Assembly (NCBI GenBank): GCA_902363535.1
Contig: CABJAE010000012.1
Span: forward strand, 1-64,000
DNA from: Peptoniphilaceae bacterium
GTDB lineage: Bacteria; Bacillota; Clostridia; Tissierellales; Peptoniphilaceae
Direction: 5' to 3'
Length of the DNA: 64,000 nucleotides
Shown here: positions 51,837 to 60,562 of the stretch, piece after piece
How the letters are laid out: each line of letters starts with the position of its first letter
Position numbering within the stretch: the first letter of the stretch is position 1
Translations under genes and position numbers: made by a program
The notes under the pieces: model-generated
What the model was told of the DNA's origin: nothing
Databases searched by the model: none
The model's input: the letters and a program-made list of their open reading frames with translations, nothing else

Positions 51837-54335
51837 ATGGAAAAGAATCAATTCGGCTGGGTGGATTTTTACGGAGAGTTTGCTTCGAAACTTTTAGATT
51901 ATAAAAACAGAAGAAAAGAGCTGATAGAGAAGGTCGTGGCGATCTATACCATGACGGGCATCAGCATGCCCACATTGGAAAGAGACAATCAACTCGTCGA
52001 CATCGATCCCTTTACGGTCTTCGGCCTTTTTAATAAGAAGCTGACGGACAAAAACCGCGTGAAGATTCTCACGGCCATTGCCGAGCTCTTTGACGTCAAG
52101 ACGGCGGTACCCACGTCATTTGACAGCTTGCCGGTGCTCAATCCTCAGAATGCGACGTTTTATTATTTTGTCGATCAGCGGGGCGCCGAGGACATCGACG
52201 ATTTGTGGGGCTTGTATGAATCGGCTTTGGCCTATGCACAATCGCCAACGGCAGAGAACCGGAAGACCATGTCCCGTGATTTTAACTTGGTGATGAAGAA
52301 AAGAGGCAGCGGTAATAGTAAAATTACCATGGCATTGTACTGGATTGCTCCGGACGCATTCTTAAATCTAGACAGTCGCAATGAATGGTATATTTATGAA
52401 TCGGGAAAACTGCCTGCCACATTTGTAAAACAGCTTCCTAAAACTGAATCTAAGATGGCCGCTGCAAAATACTTTGAGATCATTGAAGCATTGAAAAGGT
52501 ATTTGCAGAGCGACGAAAGCCTTTTAAAAGACTTTAAGGAATTGTCATTTGAAGCATGGGTCTATTCGGAACAGGTGAATAAGGAGAAATCAGAGGAAAA
52601 GGAAAACAAACTTTCCAATGCCTCAATTCTTCAGTGGTTTGCTCCGTTAATTCAGGCTCTTCGTGATTTAGATGGTTCCGCCACTCCGGCTGAAGCACGG
52701 GCAAAAATAATAGAGAATGAAAACTTAACTGAAGAAGAGGTCAGTGTTACCAGAGGAAAAAACAATGTAAACAAATTCGAAAATGAAGTGGCTTTCGCGC
52801 GCAGTTACCTTGTAAATGCAGGATACATCGATAAGAGTATTTATGGCGTATGGACTTTAACAGAAGCAGGCATGAATGTTGAGATGACGAAAGAGCTGGC
52901 CTCTGATATATTCAAAAATGTTTTGTCAGCCGGCCCGGCTAAGTCGGATAAAAAAACCACTGCGCTTGCGGACGAGGATGTGAAAACGAAGCGCTATTGG
53001 ATCTACTCGCCCGGGAAAGGTTCCGGTTTGTGGGATGAATTTTACAATTCCGGCATCATGGCCATCGGCTGGGGCGGGATGGGTGATCTGACCGCCTATG
53101 ACAGCAAGGACGCCATGAAGGCAAAAATGAAGGAGATTTATGACGAAAGCCTTTCCTACATAAATTCTGCCCATTTAACTTGGCAATTTGCCAATGAGAT
53201 GAAAATAGGCGATGTCGTTTTTGTGAAAAAAGGCATGCACCGGTTGATCGGCCGCGGCGTTGTCATGTCGGATTACGAATTCGACGGCTCAAGAAACGAT
53301 GAGTTTAAGCATATTCGCCAAGTCGATTGGACTCACCGCGGCGACTGGCCCCATCCGGGAAAAGCGGTCACGAAGACCCTGACTGATATTACGCCTTATT
53401 CGGATTATGTAGAAAAGCTCAAAGACATTTTTGAAAATGAGTCCGAAGAGGACGTAGAAGAGGTAGAAAAGATCTATCCGCACTATACAAAGGACGATTT
53501 TTTGTCTGATGTTTATATGTCGGAGGAAGAATACGAGAAATTAATCGGCATTTTGCGGATCAAGAAAAATATTGTCTTGCAGGGCGCGCCCGGCGTCGGG
53601 AAGACTTTTGCCGCCAAGCGGTTGGCCTTTTCGATGATGGGAGAGAAAGATGTGGAACGAGTGATGATGATCCAGTTCCATCAGAGCTATTCCTATGAGG
53701 ATTTCATTATGGGCTTCAGGCCTTCCGCCGACGGATTCGAGCTGCGGCGCGGCGCTTTCTATAACTTTTGCAAAAAAGCAGAAATCGACGGCGACAACGA
53801 CTACTTCTTTATTATCGATGAAATTAACCGGGGGAATTTGAGTAAAATATTCGGCGAGTTGTTTATGCTTATAGAGAATGACAAGCGGGGCGTGTCCTTG
53901 CAGCTCTTATACTCCGACGAAAAGTTTTCCGTGCCCAAAAATGTTTACATCATCGGTATGATGAACACGGCGGATCGCAGCTTGGCCATGCTGGATTACG
54001 CATTGAGAAGGCGGTTCGCCTTTTTCGAAATCAAGCCCGGATTTGCGACGGACGGATTCGAAGCGTATAAACTTGGCTTAGAAAATGAAAAATTTGATCG
54101 ATTGATCGCCTGTGTGGAAAATCTAAACAACGCTATTTCCATAGACGAATCCTTAGGGGAAGGCTTTTGCATCGGTCACAGTTATTTCTGCAACCTTTCG
54201 GCGGAGACAATTGACGAGCAAGTCTTGTCCGGCATTGTGGAATATGAGCTGATTCCGCTCTTGAAGGAGTATTGGTTCGATGAGCCGACAAAGGTGGAAA
54301 ATTGGATCGGCAGATTAAGGAGCGCGATTCAGTGA
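51837..54335 (+). CDS. mcrB: McrB-type GTPase with Mrr-N-like and EVE-like domains
   Basis: McrB is the recognition and motor subunit of an McrBC modification-dependent restriction system. This 832-residue form has an N-terminal region of unknown fold (about 1-255), a winged-helix Mrr-N-like segment (about 265-375, LSNASILQWFAPLIQALRDL to WTLTEAG), an EVE-like domain (about 386-535, RYWIYSPGKGSGLWDEFY, FVKKGMHRLIGRG) likely to read modified bases, and the AAA+ motor: Walker A GAPGVGKTF (about 583-591), Walker B FFIIDEINRG (about 657), MMNTADRSLA (about 707-716), the McrB GTPase mark. Start ATG 51837 follows GGAGG. The recognised modification is not known. Confidence 0.85.
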   Translation: MEKNQFGWVDFYGEFASKLLDYKNRRKELIEKVVAIYTMTGISMPTLERDNQLVDIDPFTVFGLFNKKLTDKNRVKILTAIAELFDVKTAVPTSFDSLPVLNPQNATFYYFVDQRGAEDIDDLWGLYESALAYAQSPTAENRKTMSRDFNLVMKKRGSGNSKITMALYWIAPDAFLNLDSRNEWYIYESGKLPATFVKQLPKTESKMAAAKYFEIIEALKRYLQSDESLLKDFKELSFEAWVYSEQVNKEKSEEKENKLSNASILQWFAPLIQALRDLDGSATPAEARAKIIENENLTEEEVSVTRGKNNVNKFENEVAFARSYLVNAGYIDKSIYGVWTLTEAGMNVEMTKELASDIFKNVLSAGPAKSDKKTTALADEDVKTKRYWIYSPGKGSGLWDEFYNSGIMAIGWGGMGDLTAYDSKDAMKAKMKEIYDESLSYINSAHLTWQFANEMKIGDVVFVKKGMHRLIGRGVVMSDYEFDGSRNDEFKHIRQVDWTHRGDWPHPGKAVTKTLTDITPYSDYVEKLKDIFENESEEDVEEVEKIYPHYTKDDFLSDVYMSEEEYEKLIGILRIKKNIVLQGAPGVGKTFAAKRLAFSMMGEKDVERVMMIQFHQSYSYEDFIMGFRPSADGFELRRGAFYNFCKKAEIDGDNDYFFIIDEINRGNLSKIFGELFMLIENDKRGVSLQLLYSDEKFSVPKNVYIIGMMNTADRSLAMLDYALRRRFAFFEIKPGFATDGFEAYKLGLENEKFDRLIACVENLNNAISIDESLGEGFCIGHSYFCNLSAETIDEQVLSGIVEYELIPLLKEYWFDEPTKVENWIGRLRSAIQ

Positions 54336-55417
54336 TCCCGGTACGAAACATTTATTACATGCTGTCCTACGCCTTTCAAGCCCTGAATCGACAGGGATTC
54401 AAAAAGATTGCCACGGAAGAATTTAACAACACGGCGGAGTTAATGGCGGCGATTTTGGCTAAGGGCATCGCCTTTCAGTTGAAGCGCGGGTTGGGGAAAG
54501 AGTACCTGCTTCAAACCGAGGAGCGATCTTCCGTTCGGGGGAAAATCGACATGGGAGAGTCGATTAAGACAAACAGCATGCTCAGGAAGCGATTGACCTG
54601 CACATACGATGATTTTTCCGCAAACACCACGATGAATCGAATCATTAAATCGACGGTGGCGCTGCTTCTTCGTGGGGATATTACCGGAAAAAGGAAACAA
54701 GAACTGCACAAGCTTATGGTATTTTTTGCCGATGTCACGCCCATCAATTTATATAAGGTAAATTGGAATCTGCAATACAATCGGTACAATCAGACTTATC
54801 AGATGTTGATCTCCATCTGTTATTTTGTCGTAAAAGGTTTGCTCCATACGAATGTTGACGGCACGACGAAGGTCATGGACTATCTCGATGAGCAGAGAAT
54901 GAGTCGTCTCTATGAGAAGTTTATTTTGGAATACTATAAAAAGCACTACCCCGGGCTTTCAGCCGCCGCTTCCCAAATCCCCTGGTCTTTAGATGACGGC
55001 TACGACGATATGCTTCCCGTGATGCAGAGCGACATTCACCTCGAAAGAGAGAACACGGTGCTGATTATTGACGCGAAATACTATGCGAATACGACCTGGG
55101 TACGATTCAATAAACATACGGTTCATTCGAATAATCTGTATCAGATATTTACCTATGTCAAAAATCGCGAATACCAATTCGGCGAAAGGGAGAATACCGT
55201 TTCGGGAATGGTGCTCTATGCCAGGACGGACGCATTGATTCAGCCCGATCACGTGTATCAAATGCACGGGAATCGGATAAGCGTGAAGACCTTGGACTTG
55301 AACCTTCCCTTTGAGGAAATCGCCCGTCAGCTGGATAGAATAGCGGAAACACATTTCCCGGGAATCCGACGTATCTGTCCTGCGACTACCTTCGTTTGCG
55401 TAGAAAAAAGGATTTGA
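54332..55417 (+). CDS. mcrC: McrC-type nuclease subunit
   Basis: This is the nuclease subunit of the McrBC pair, 361 residues. It opens with IPVRNIYYMLSYAFQ, the McrC N-terminus, and has the PD-(D/E)xK nuclease core in MQSDIHLE and VLIIDAKYY (about 232-250: D-E-x-K pattern). The GTG start overlaps the mcrB stop (GTGA) and has AAGGAG ten bases upstream, so translation is coupled. The last residues (ICPATTFVCVEKRI) read into a remnant of a different gene; the true end may have been altered by recombination. Confidence 0.85.
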   Translation: MIPVRNIYYMLSYAFQALNRQGFKKIATEEFNNTAELMAAILAKGIAFQLKRGLGKEYLLQTEERSSVRGKIDMGESIKTNSMLRKRLTCTYDDFSANTTMNRIIKSTVALLLRGDITGKRKQELHKLMVFFADVTPINLYKVNWNLQYNRYNQTYQMLISICYFVVKGLLHTNVDGTTKVMDYLDEQRMSRLYEKFILEYYKKHYPGLSAAASQIPWSLDDGYDDMLPVMQSDIHLERENTVLIIDAKYYANTTWVRFNKHTVHSNNLYQIFTYVKNREYQFGERENTVSGMVLYARTDALIQPDHVYQMHGNRISVKTLDLNLPFEEIARQLDRIAETHFPGIRRICPATTFVCVEKRI

Positions 55418-55515
55418 TTCAGGCGAAAAAGAATCGCCGGGAAAGGATCGATTTAAAGGCCGTGGAGGCGCGGCTGGACGAGGTAGATATAAAGATTTAC
55501 CTCCACAAAATTTAA
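55372..55515 (+). pseudogene. Fragment of a gene overlapping the mcrC end
   Basis: In the frame +1 to mcrC the peptide YLSCDYLRLRRKKDLIQAKK and RRERIDLKAVEARLDEVDIK is followed by a stop. It is a basic helical C-terminus without start or ribosome site. I do not recognise the family. It looks like a recombination scar at the mcrC border. Confidence 0.35.
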
Positions 55516-55613
55516 GGGAAGAGAATCCCCGGCTATAATTATGTGGCAGGGATCTCAAAATTTCGTTCAGATGAAATTGGAGGAAACTTTTTCCGCTTTC
55601 TTCGCCAATGGTC

Positions 55614-56191
55614 GTATACATGCGTCGTAGTCGTTGTGATTATTCTGTTCGCGGCGATCATATTCGTGTCAGCATGTTTGATGATCGCTTGGAGATTTTT
55701 AGCCCCGGTTCATTACCGAATATTGTGACTTTAGAAAATATGCGTTACACACGTTATGCCAGAAATCCGAGAATCGCTCGGGCTCTTGTAAATTTCGGTT
55801 GGGTCCGTGAGTTGAATGAAGGTGTAAACCGCATTTATGATGAAATGGCGGACTTTTATCTCAATGAGCCTACGTATAGTCAACCAAATCCTTACGCGCT
55901 TCAATTGAAATTAGAGAACAACTACGCTTCCCGAAGGTTGCGTATGGATGATCATATTGATGACCTGGAAAAAAATTAGACATTTATCAATTCAATGAAA
56001 ACGAACGAAAAATTCTGGCATATTTGTATGGAAATGGGCGGATTACAGTAAAAACAGCCTCAGAAATTATTGATATGAGCCACATCACAGCGCGTAAATT
56101 ATTACGAGGGCTGACAAAGAAAGAAGTTCTTCGTTGGCATGGAAATTCCAAACAAGATCCTAAGCAATACTATACGTTAACCACTTATTAG
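55614..56191 (+). pseudogene. Decayed AlbA_2/RecG-like ATP-binding regulator
   Basis: The first frame (RCDYSVRGDHIRV, FDDRLEIFSPGSLPNIV, RNPRIARAL, VRELNEGVNRIYDEM) is the C-terminal HATPase_c_4 part of AlbA_2-type proteins (COG2865), often annotated RecG-like. The frame breaks at a run of seven A (55969-55975). The next frame, DIYQFNENERKILAYLYGNG to KQYYTLTTY and a stop, is the expected C-terminal winged helix. The N-terminal half is missing, with HRDY altered to RCDY. Confidence 0.65.
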
Positions 56192-56230
56192 AAAGAATTA
56201 AGAGATAATCAGTGGTGTAATAATCCTCGT

Positions 56231-56430
56231 AGCGGTTTGTAGTAGTTTGTAGTAGTTTGTAGTAGTTTGTAGTAGTTTGTAGTAGTTTGTAGTAGTTTGT
56301 AGTAGTTTGTAGTAGTTTGTAGTAGTTTGTAGTAGTTTGTAGTAGTTTGTAGCGGTTTGTAGCGGTTTGTAACGGTTTGTAGCGGTTTGTAGCGGTTTGT
56401 AGTAGTTTGTAGTAGTTTGTAGTAGTTCGT
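56231..56430 (+). repeat. Twenty-copy 10-bp tandem repeat
   Basis: The unit AGTAGTTTGT is repeated 20 times without interruption. Most copies are identical; a block at 56351-56400 and the first copy carry AGCGG (once AACGG) in place of AGTAG, and the last copy has TTCGT. The 10-bp period puts the TTT tract on one face of the helix. It lies between the decayed AlbA-like gene and the opp operon terminator. There are no spacers and no dyads, so it is not a CRISPR array. Confidence 0.95.
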
Positions 56431-56552
56431 AGTAGCCCTCCGCAGAATGAAGAACCACGGAAATCAAAAAGCAAAAATCATTTAATGAGGAGATTACTCT
56501 AAGGCGATTGATCTACTCCAAAGGATATTTCAGAATTAATCAATCTCCCCAA

Positions 56553-56590
56553 CAAAAAGACCCCCGCGGTGCAGTTGCCGCAGGGGTCTT
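56553..56590 (-). terminator. Terminator of the oppABCDF operon
   Basis: On the minus strand GACCCCTGCGG pairs with CCGCGGGGGTC (one mispair), followed by TTTTTGTT. It lies just past the oppF stop. Confidence 0.8.
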
Positions 56591-56596
56591 CTCTTT

Positions 56597-57571
56597 TTAC
56601 AGTCGATCTTTATTGATTTCCCGCACTTTGAAGCAGGCCACGTATTGGCCGGGGAGGATTTCTTCCATTTCGGGGTCTCTTCCGCGGCAAGTATCGTCGC
56701 CGTAGGGGCAGCGATCCACAAAGCGGCAGCCGGGCTTCATGTTGATGGGGCTCGGCACGTCGCCTTCCAATTCGATTTGCACGCGCTTGCGTTGCTCGTC
56801 GGGATCGGCGATGGGGATGGCCGAAAGGAGGGCTTTCGTGTAGGGGTGCAGAGGATTGCTGTAGAAGTCTTCCGTGGTGCCGACTTCCATGAGCTTGCCC
56901 AGATACATAACCGCGACGCGGTCGGAAATGTAGCGCACCATGGAAAGGTCGTGGGCGATAAAGAGCAGGGTGAGGCCCAGTTTCTTTTGCACGTCTTTCA
57001 GAAGATTCACGACTTGCGCCTGAATGGAGACATCCAGGGCGGAGATGGGCTCGTCGCAGATGATGAATTTGGGTTTTAGGGCCAGGGAACGGGCGATGCC
57101 GATCCGCTGTCTTTGCCCGCCGGAAAATTCGTGGGGGAAGCGGAGGCTGTGCTCGGCGCTTAGGCCCACCATTTCCAGGAGCTCGATGACGCGCTCTCTG
57201 TGCTCTTTTTTGTTGCCGATGCCGTAGATAACCAAAGGCTCGGCGATGATTTCTTCCACGGTCATCCGCGGGTCCAGGGAGGCGTAGGGGTCTTGAAAGA
57301 TCATTTGCATTTCTTTGCGGTGCTCTTTCATTTCTTTGGGGCTTAAGTCGTAGATGTTTTGCCCTTCAAAGATGGCCTCGCCTGATGTGGGCTCGTAGAG
57401 GCGCAGGATGGTGCGGCCGGCGGTGGATTTGCCGCAGCCGCTTTCGCCGACGAGGCCGAAGGTTTCGCCTTTGTAGATGTCGAAATTTAATCCGTCCACG
57501 GCTTGGAGAAAGCCGCTTTCTACTTTAAAGTGTTTGGACAGGTTTTTTACCTGCAGAATGGGTTCATTCAT
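56597..57571 (-). CDS. oppF: Oligopeptide ABC importer ATPase OppF
   Basis: This 324-residue ATPase is the last gene of a five-gene oligopeptide importer. Walker A is GESGCGKST (about 42-50), signature FSGGQRQR (about 150), Walker B FIICDEPISALD (about 172) and H-loop IAHDLSMV. The C-terminal oligopeptide domain is present with the iron-sulphur-like Cys set in GCRFVDRCPYGDDTCRG (about 283-299) typical of OppF/DppF. It overlaps oppD by 8 bases. The Walker and Cys motifs are intact. Confidence 0.92.
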   Translation of the reverse strand: MNEPILQVKNLSKHFKVESGFLQAVDGLNFDIYKGETFGLVGESGCGKSTAGRTILRLYEPTSGEAIFEGQNIYDLSPKEMKEHRKEMQMIFQDPYASLDPRMTVEEIIAEPLVIYGIGNKKEHRERVIELLEMVGLSAEHSLRFPHEFSGGQRQRIGIARSLALKPKFIICDEPISALDVSIQAQVVNLLKDVQKKLGLTLLFIAHDLSMVRYISDRVAVMYLGKLMEVGTTEDFYSNPLHPYTKALLSAIPIADPDEQRKRVQIELEGDVPSPINMKPGCRFVDRCPYGDDTCRGRDPEMEEILPGQYVACFKVREINKDRL

Positions 57572-58571
57572 GTGTCAACTCCTTCGCTTTCGGATAGGAG
57601 GGGTGGTACTTCCAGCAGCGGCAACGGTGGCCTTCGCTGTGTTCGATGAATTCGGGTTTTTGGTTTTCGCAAATGCGCATGGCTTCGGAGCAGCGATCGT
57701 AGAAGCCGCAGCCTTCCGGCGGTTTGTACAGATCCGGCGGCGTTCCTTCAATGGCATGGAGGGTTTCTTCCTTGTCCATGGTCAGTTGCGGCACGGCAGC
57801 CAGAAGGCGCACCGTGTAGGGATGCTTGGGCGCGGCGAAAATTTCGTCCACCGTGCCCTCCTCAATGACTTCGCCGGCATACATGACGATGACATCGTCA
57901 GCCATGTCGGCGACGACGCCCAGGTCGTGGGTGATCATGATGATGGAGGCGTCCATGTCGTCTTTCAGCTTTTTCATAAGCTTTAAGATTTGCGCCTGCA
58001 CCGTCACGTCCAATGCCGTGGTGGGCTCGTCGGCGATAAGCAGATGAGGGTTGGAGGCCATGGCAATGGCGATCATGACGCGTTGGCGCATCCCGCCGGA
58101 GAATTCGTGGGGGTATTGGTTGATCCGCTTTTCCGGATTGGGCACCGACACTTTTTTAAGCATCTCGATGGCGAGCTTTTCGCCCTCTTCTTTTGAAATG
58201 TCTTTGTGGCGTTTTACGCCTTCGATGATTTGTGCGCCCACTTTCATGGTGGGGTTTAGACTGGTCATCGGGTCTTGGAAGACCATGGCGATTTTATTTC
58301 CGCGAATGGCGGTCATTTCCTTTTCCGTCTTCGTCAGCAGGTCGTCGCCGTTAAAAAGCACTTTGCCCGTTTTGTAGAGGGCCGGCGGTTGGGGCAACAG
58401 ACGCATCACGGAATTGGCCGTAACGCTCTTGCCGCAGCCGCTTTCGCCGACGATGGCCAGGGTCTTTCCCTTTCCTACGGAAAAAGACACGTGGCGCACG
58501 GCTTCCACTTCGCCGAAGAAGGTGGCGAAGGAGACGGATAAATCTTGTATTTCCAAAATATTGTTTGTCAC
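57564..58571 (-). CDS. oppD: Oligopeptide ABC importer ATPase OppD
   Basis: This 335-residue partner ATPase has Walker [10 protein letters not shown] (about 37-45), the [11 protein letters not shown] loop, signature FSGGMRQR (about 154), Walker [14 protein letters not shown] and H-loop THDLGVV. The C-terminal domain holds [14 protein letters not shown] (about 283-296). It follows oppC by 8 bases. This is the standard gene order oppB-C-D-F. Confidence 0.92.
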   Translation of the reverse strand: MTNNILEIQDLSVSFATFFGEVEAVRHVSFSVGKGKTLAIVGESGCGKSVTANSVMRLLPQPPALYKTGKVLFNGDDLLTKTEKEMTAIRGNKIAMVFQDPMTSLNPTMKVGAQIIEGVKRHKDISKEEGEKLAIEMLKKVSVPNPEKRINQYPHEFSGGMRQRVMIAIAMASNPHLLIADEPTTALDVTVQAQILKLMKKLKDDMDASIIMITHDLGVVADMADDVIVMYAGEVIEEGTVDEIFAAPKHPYTVRLLAAVPQLTMDKEETLHAIEGTPPDLYKPPEGCGFYDRCSEAMRICENQKPEFIEHSEGHRCRCWKYHPSYPKAKELTHE

Positions 58572-58579
58572 GATGCCAC

Positions 58580-59527
58580 CTACTTTCTAAGTCTCGGGTC
58601 CAGGGCGTCTCTCAAACCGTCGCCCAGCACGTTAAAAGAGAACATGATAAGAGAGATCATGAGAGCCGGGAAGAAGATTTGATAAAAGAGGCCGATCCCC
58701 ATGACCCCGAGGCCGTCGTTGGAGAGCACGCCCAAGGAGGGTTGGGGCGGTTGCAGACCCAAGCTCATGAAGCTCAGGGTGGCCTCCGAGAAAATGGCGC
58801 GGGGCACGGTGAGGGTAATGTTAACGAGAATGGGGCCCAAGGTGTTGGGGATAATGTGCTTCTTTAAAATATAGCCCTTGTCCGCACCGAGGGAGCGGGC
58901 GGCGGTGACGTATTCGTTTTCGCGAAGCTGCAGCACCTGGCCGCGGACCATAATGGCCATGGGCACCCAGCCCGTAATACTCATGGCAAGAACCAGGGTA
59001 AAGAGGCTGGCGCCCTGTTCGTTTGACAACATAACCGAGATCAGGATCACGATGAGCAAATAGGGGATGGCGTAGACCACTTCCGCAATCCGCATCATAA
59101 TGTTGTCCACGCGGGCGGAGGCCATGCCGGCGACGCCGCCGTAGGTGACGCCGACGACAAAGTCCATGGCGGCGGCCAAGATCCCGATCAAGAGGGAGTA
59201 GCGAATCCCGTAGCAGACCCGGGTAAAGAGGTCGCGGCCCAGTTCGTCGGTGCCGAAGAGATTGATGCTGTTCGGTTCCATGTTTTGGCGGGCATAATCT
59301 TGGGTGGAGTAATCGAATCCCACGATGGACGGGCCGACGAAGGCCATGATTAATAGTAGAATAATCGTGATCAAGCCCACCATGGCCAATTTGTTTTGGC
59401 GCAGGCGGCGGAACACATCGGTCCAATAGCCGATGACCGGGCGGGTGATGCGCTCCTTGTTGTCGTCTTTTCGAGCCGGGGTAAAGAGAGAAGGATCGAT
59501 GGGACTAAAGGTCGTTTCGTTTTTCAT
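58580..59527 (-). CDS. oppC: Oligopeptide ABC importer permease OppC
   Basis: This 315-residue permease has a cytosolic N-terminus, a first helix (about 46-66), the hallmark LFGTDELGRDLFTRV (FGTDxxGRD), and five further spans with the EAA loop AARSLGADKGYILKKHIIPN (about 222-241). The C-terminus is DPRLRK, the usual OppC/DppC ending. It overlaps oppB by 4 bases. Confidence 0.92.
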   Translation of the reverse strand: MKNETTFSPIDPSLFTPARKDDNKERITRPVIGYWTDVFRRLRQNKLAMVGLITIILLLIMAFVGPSIVGFDYSTQDYARQNMEPNSINLFGTDELGRDLFTRVCYGIRYSLLIGILAAAMDFVVGVTYGGVAGMASARVDNIMMRIAEVVYAIPYLLIVILISVMLSNEQGASLFTLVLAMSITGWVPMAIMVRGQVLQLRENEYVTAARSLGADKGYILKKHIIPNTLGPILVNITLTVPRAIFSEATLSFMSLGLQPPQPSLGVLSNDGLGVMGIGLFYQIFFPALMISLIMFSFNVLGDGLRDALDPRLRK

Positions 59528-60453
59528 CGCTTCCCTCCCGTCAATTGAATTCTGGGATCGATGACCACATAGAGAATGTCAACGATCAAGAGAAGAATAA
59601 TCAGCACGAAAGAATAGAAGATCGTCGTGCCCATAATCAGGGTGTAATCCCGGTTGGTAACCGAGGAGATTAAGAAGTTGCCCAAGCCGGGGACCCCGAA
59701 GATTTTTTCAATAACGAACGAACCGGTCAAAAGGCCTGAAAGGGTGGTACCCAAAGTGGAGACCACGGGCAAAATGGCGTTTCTTACGGCGTGGCCCATA
59801 ATGACTTTAAATTTCGACAGGCCCTTGGAGCGGGCGGTGCGAATGTAGTCTTGGCCCAATACTTCCAGCATGGAAGAGCGCATGAGCCGCGCGCTGGCCG
59901 CAATGGGCATGAGGGCCAGTGAGAGGGAGGGTAGTATGGAGTGGCTGAAGGTGCCCCAGCCGCTAATGGGTAGCCACGCCACCTGCTTGGCCACGAACTG
60001 CACCAGCAGGGTGGCAAAAATAAAGCTCGGCACCGAAATGCCGATGATGGCGATGATCATGGTGATGTAATCAGGCAGTTTGTTTTGGTATAAAGCGGCG
60101 ATGCTTCCCAGGGCCGGGCCCAAAATCATGGAGATAATAAAGGCCTGCAAACCGATTTGCGCCGACACGGGTGCACCGCGCTTGATCATTTGGTTAACAG
60201 TTTCGGCTTGAGACTTCATGGACTTGCCGAAGTCGCCTTTCATAATATTCTTTAAATAGATAACGTATTGCTCGCCTAGGGGCTTATCTAAACCATATTG
60301 TGCGCGCAAGTTTTGATACACCTGTTCCGGCATTTTTCCTTCTCGCGCGAAGGGATCGCCCGGCACGGCGTGCATGATCACGAATGTGATGGTGATGATG
60401 ACCCACATCGTGACAATTGCCATGAGCAATCGCTTCAACACAAATTTTTTCAT
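59524..60453 (-). CDS. oppB: Oligopeptide ABC importer permease OppB
   Basis: This 309-residue permease has the OppB/DppB N-terminus MKKFVLKRLLMAIVTMWVII, the MHAVPGDPF loop (about 28-36), the YGLDKPLGEQY motif and the EAA loop TARSKGLSKFKVIMGHAVRN (about 205-224), ending VIDPRIQLTGGKR. I start at the ATG at 60453 (GGAAAGGA upstream) and not at the longer frame, whose first 30 residues cross the hairpin after oppA. Confidence 0.92.
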   Translation of the reverse strand: MKKFVLKRLLMAIVTMWVIITITFVIMHAVPGDPFAREGKMPEQVYQNLRAQYGLDKPLGEQYVIYLKNIMKGDFGKSMKSQAETVNQMIKRGAPVSAQIGLQAFIISMILGPALGSIAALYQNKLPDYITMIIAIIGISVPSFIFATLLVQFVAKQVAWLPISGWGTFSHSILPSLSLALMPIAASARLMRSSMLEVLGQDYIRTARSKGLSKFKVIMGHAVRNAILPVVSTLGTTLSGLLTGSFVIEKIFGVPGLGNFLISSVTNRDYTLIMGTTIFYSFVLIILLLIVDILYVVIDPRIQLTGGKR

Positions 60454-60496
60454 CGTGCGTCCTTTCCGTTTTACATAAAATGGAACCGAGATGAAC

Positions 60497-60529
60497 AATA
60501 GAGAGAACCAGCTTTCGGTTCTCTCTATT
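60497..60529 (-). promoter_or_regulatory. Intercistronic hairpin between oppA and oppB
   Basis: AATAGAGAGAACC and GGTTCTCTCTATT form a perfect 13-bp stem with a 7-base loop. It lacks a strong T-run, so it probably stabilises the oppA transcript or reduces read-through, giving more binding protein than permease. This is a common plan in opp operons. Confidence 0.6.
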
Positions 60530-60562
60530 ATTATCCCTGTCATTTAATTGATCTTGGGTTTA

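Noticed and set aside
56231-56430. CRISPR array
   Set aside because: Units are 10 bp, contiguous and have no unique spacers or cas genes nearby.
56160-56474. Minus-strand open frames made of LLQT/TTNYYK repeats
   Set aside because: They arise only because the 10-bp repeat stays open in every frame; there is no start site, and the composition is that of the tandem repeat.
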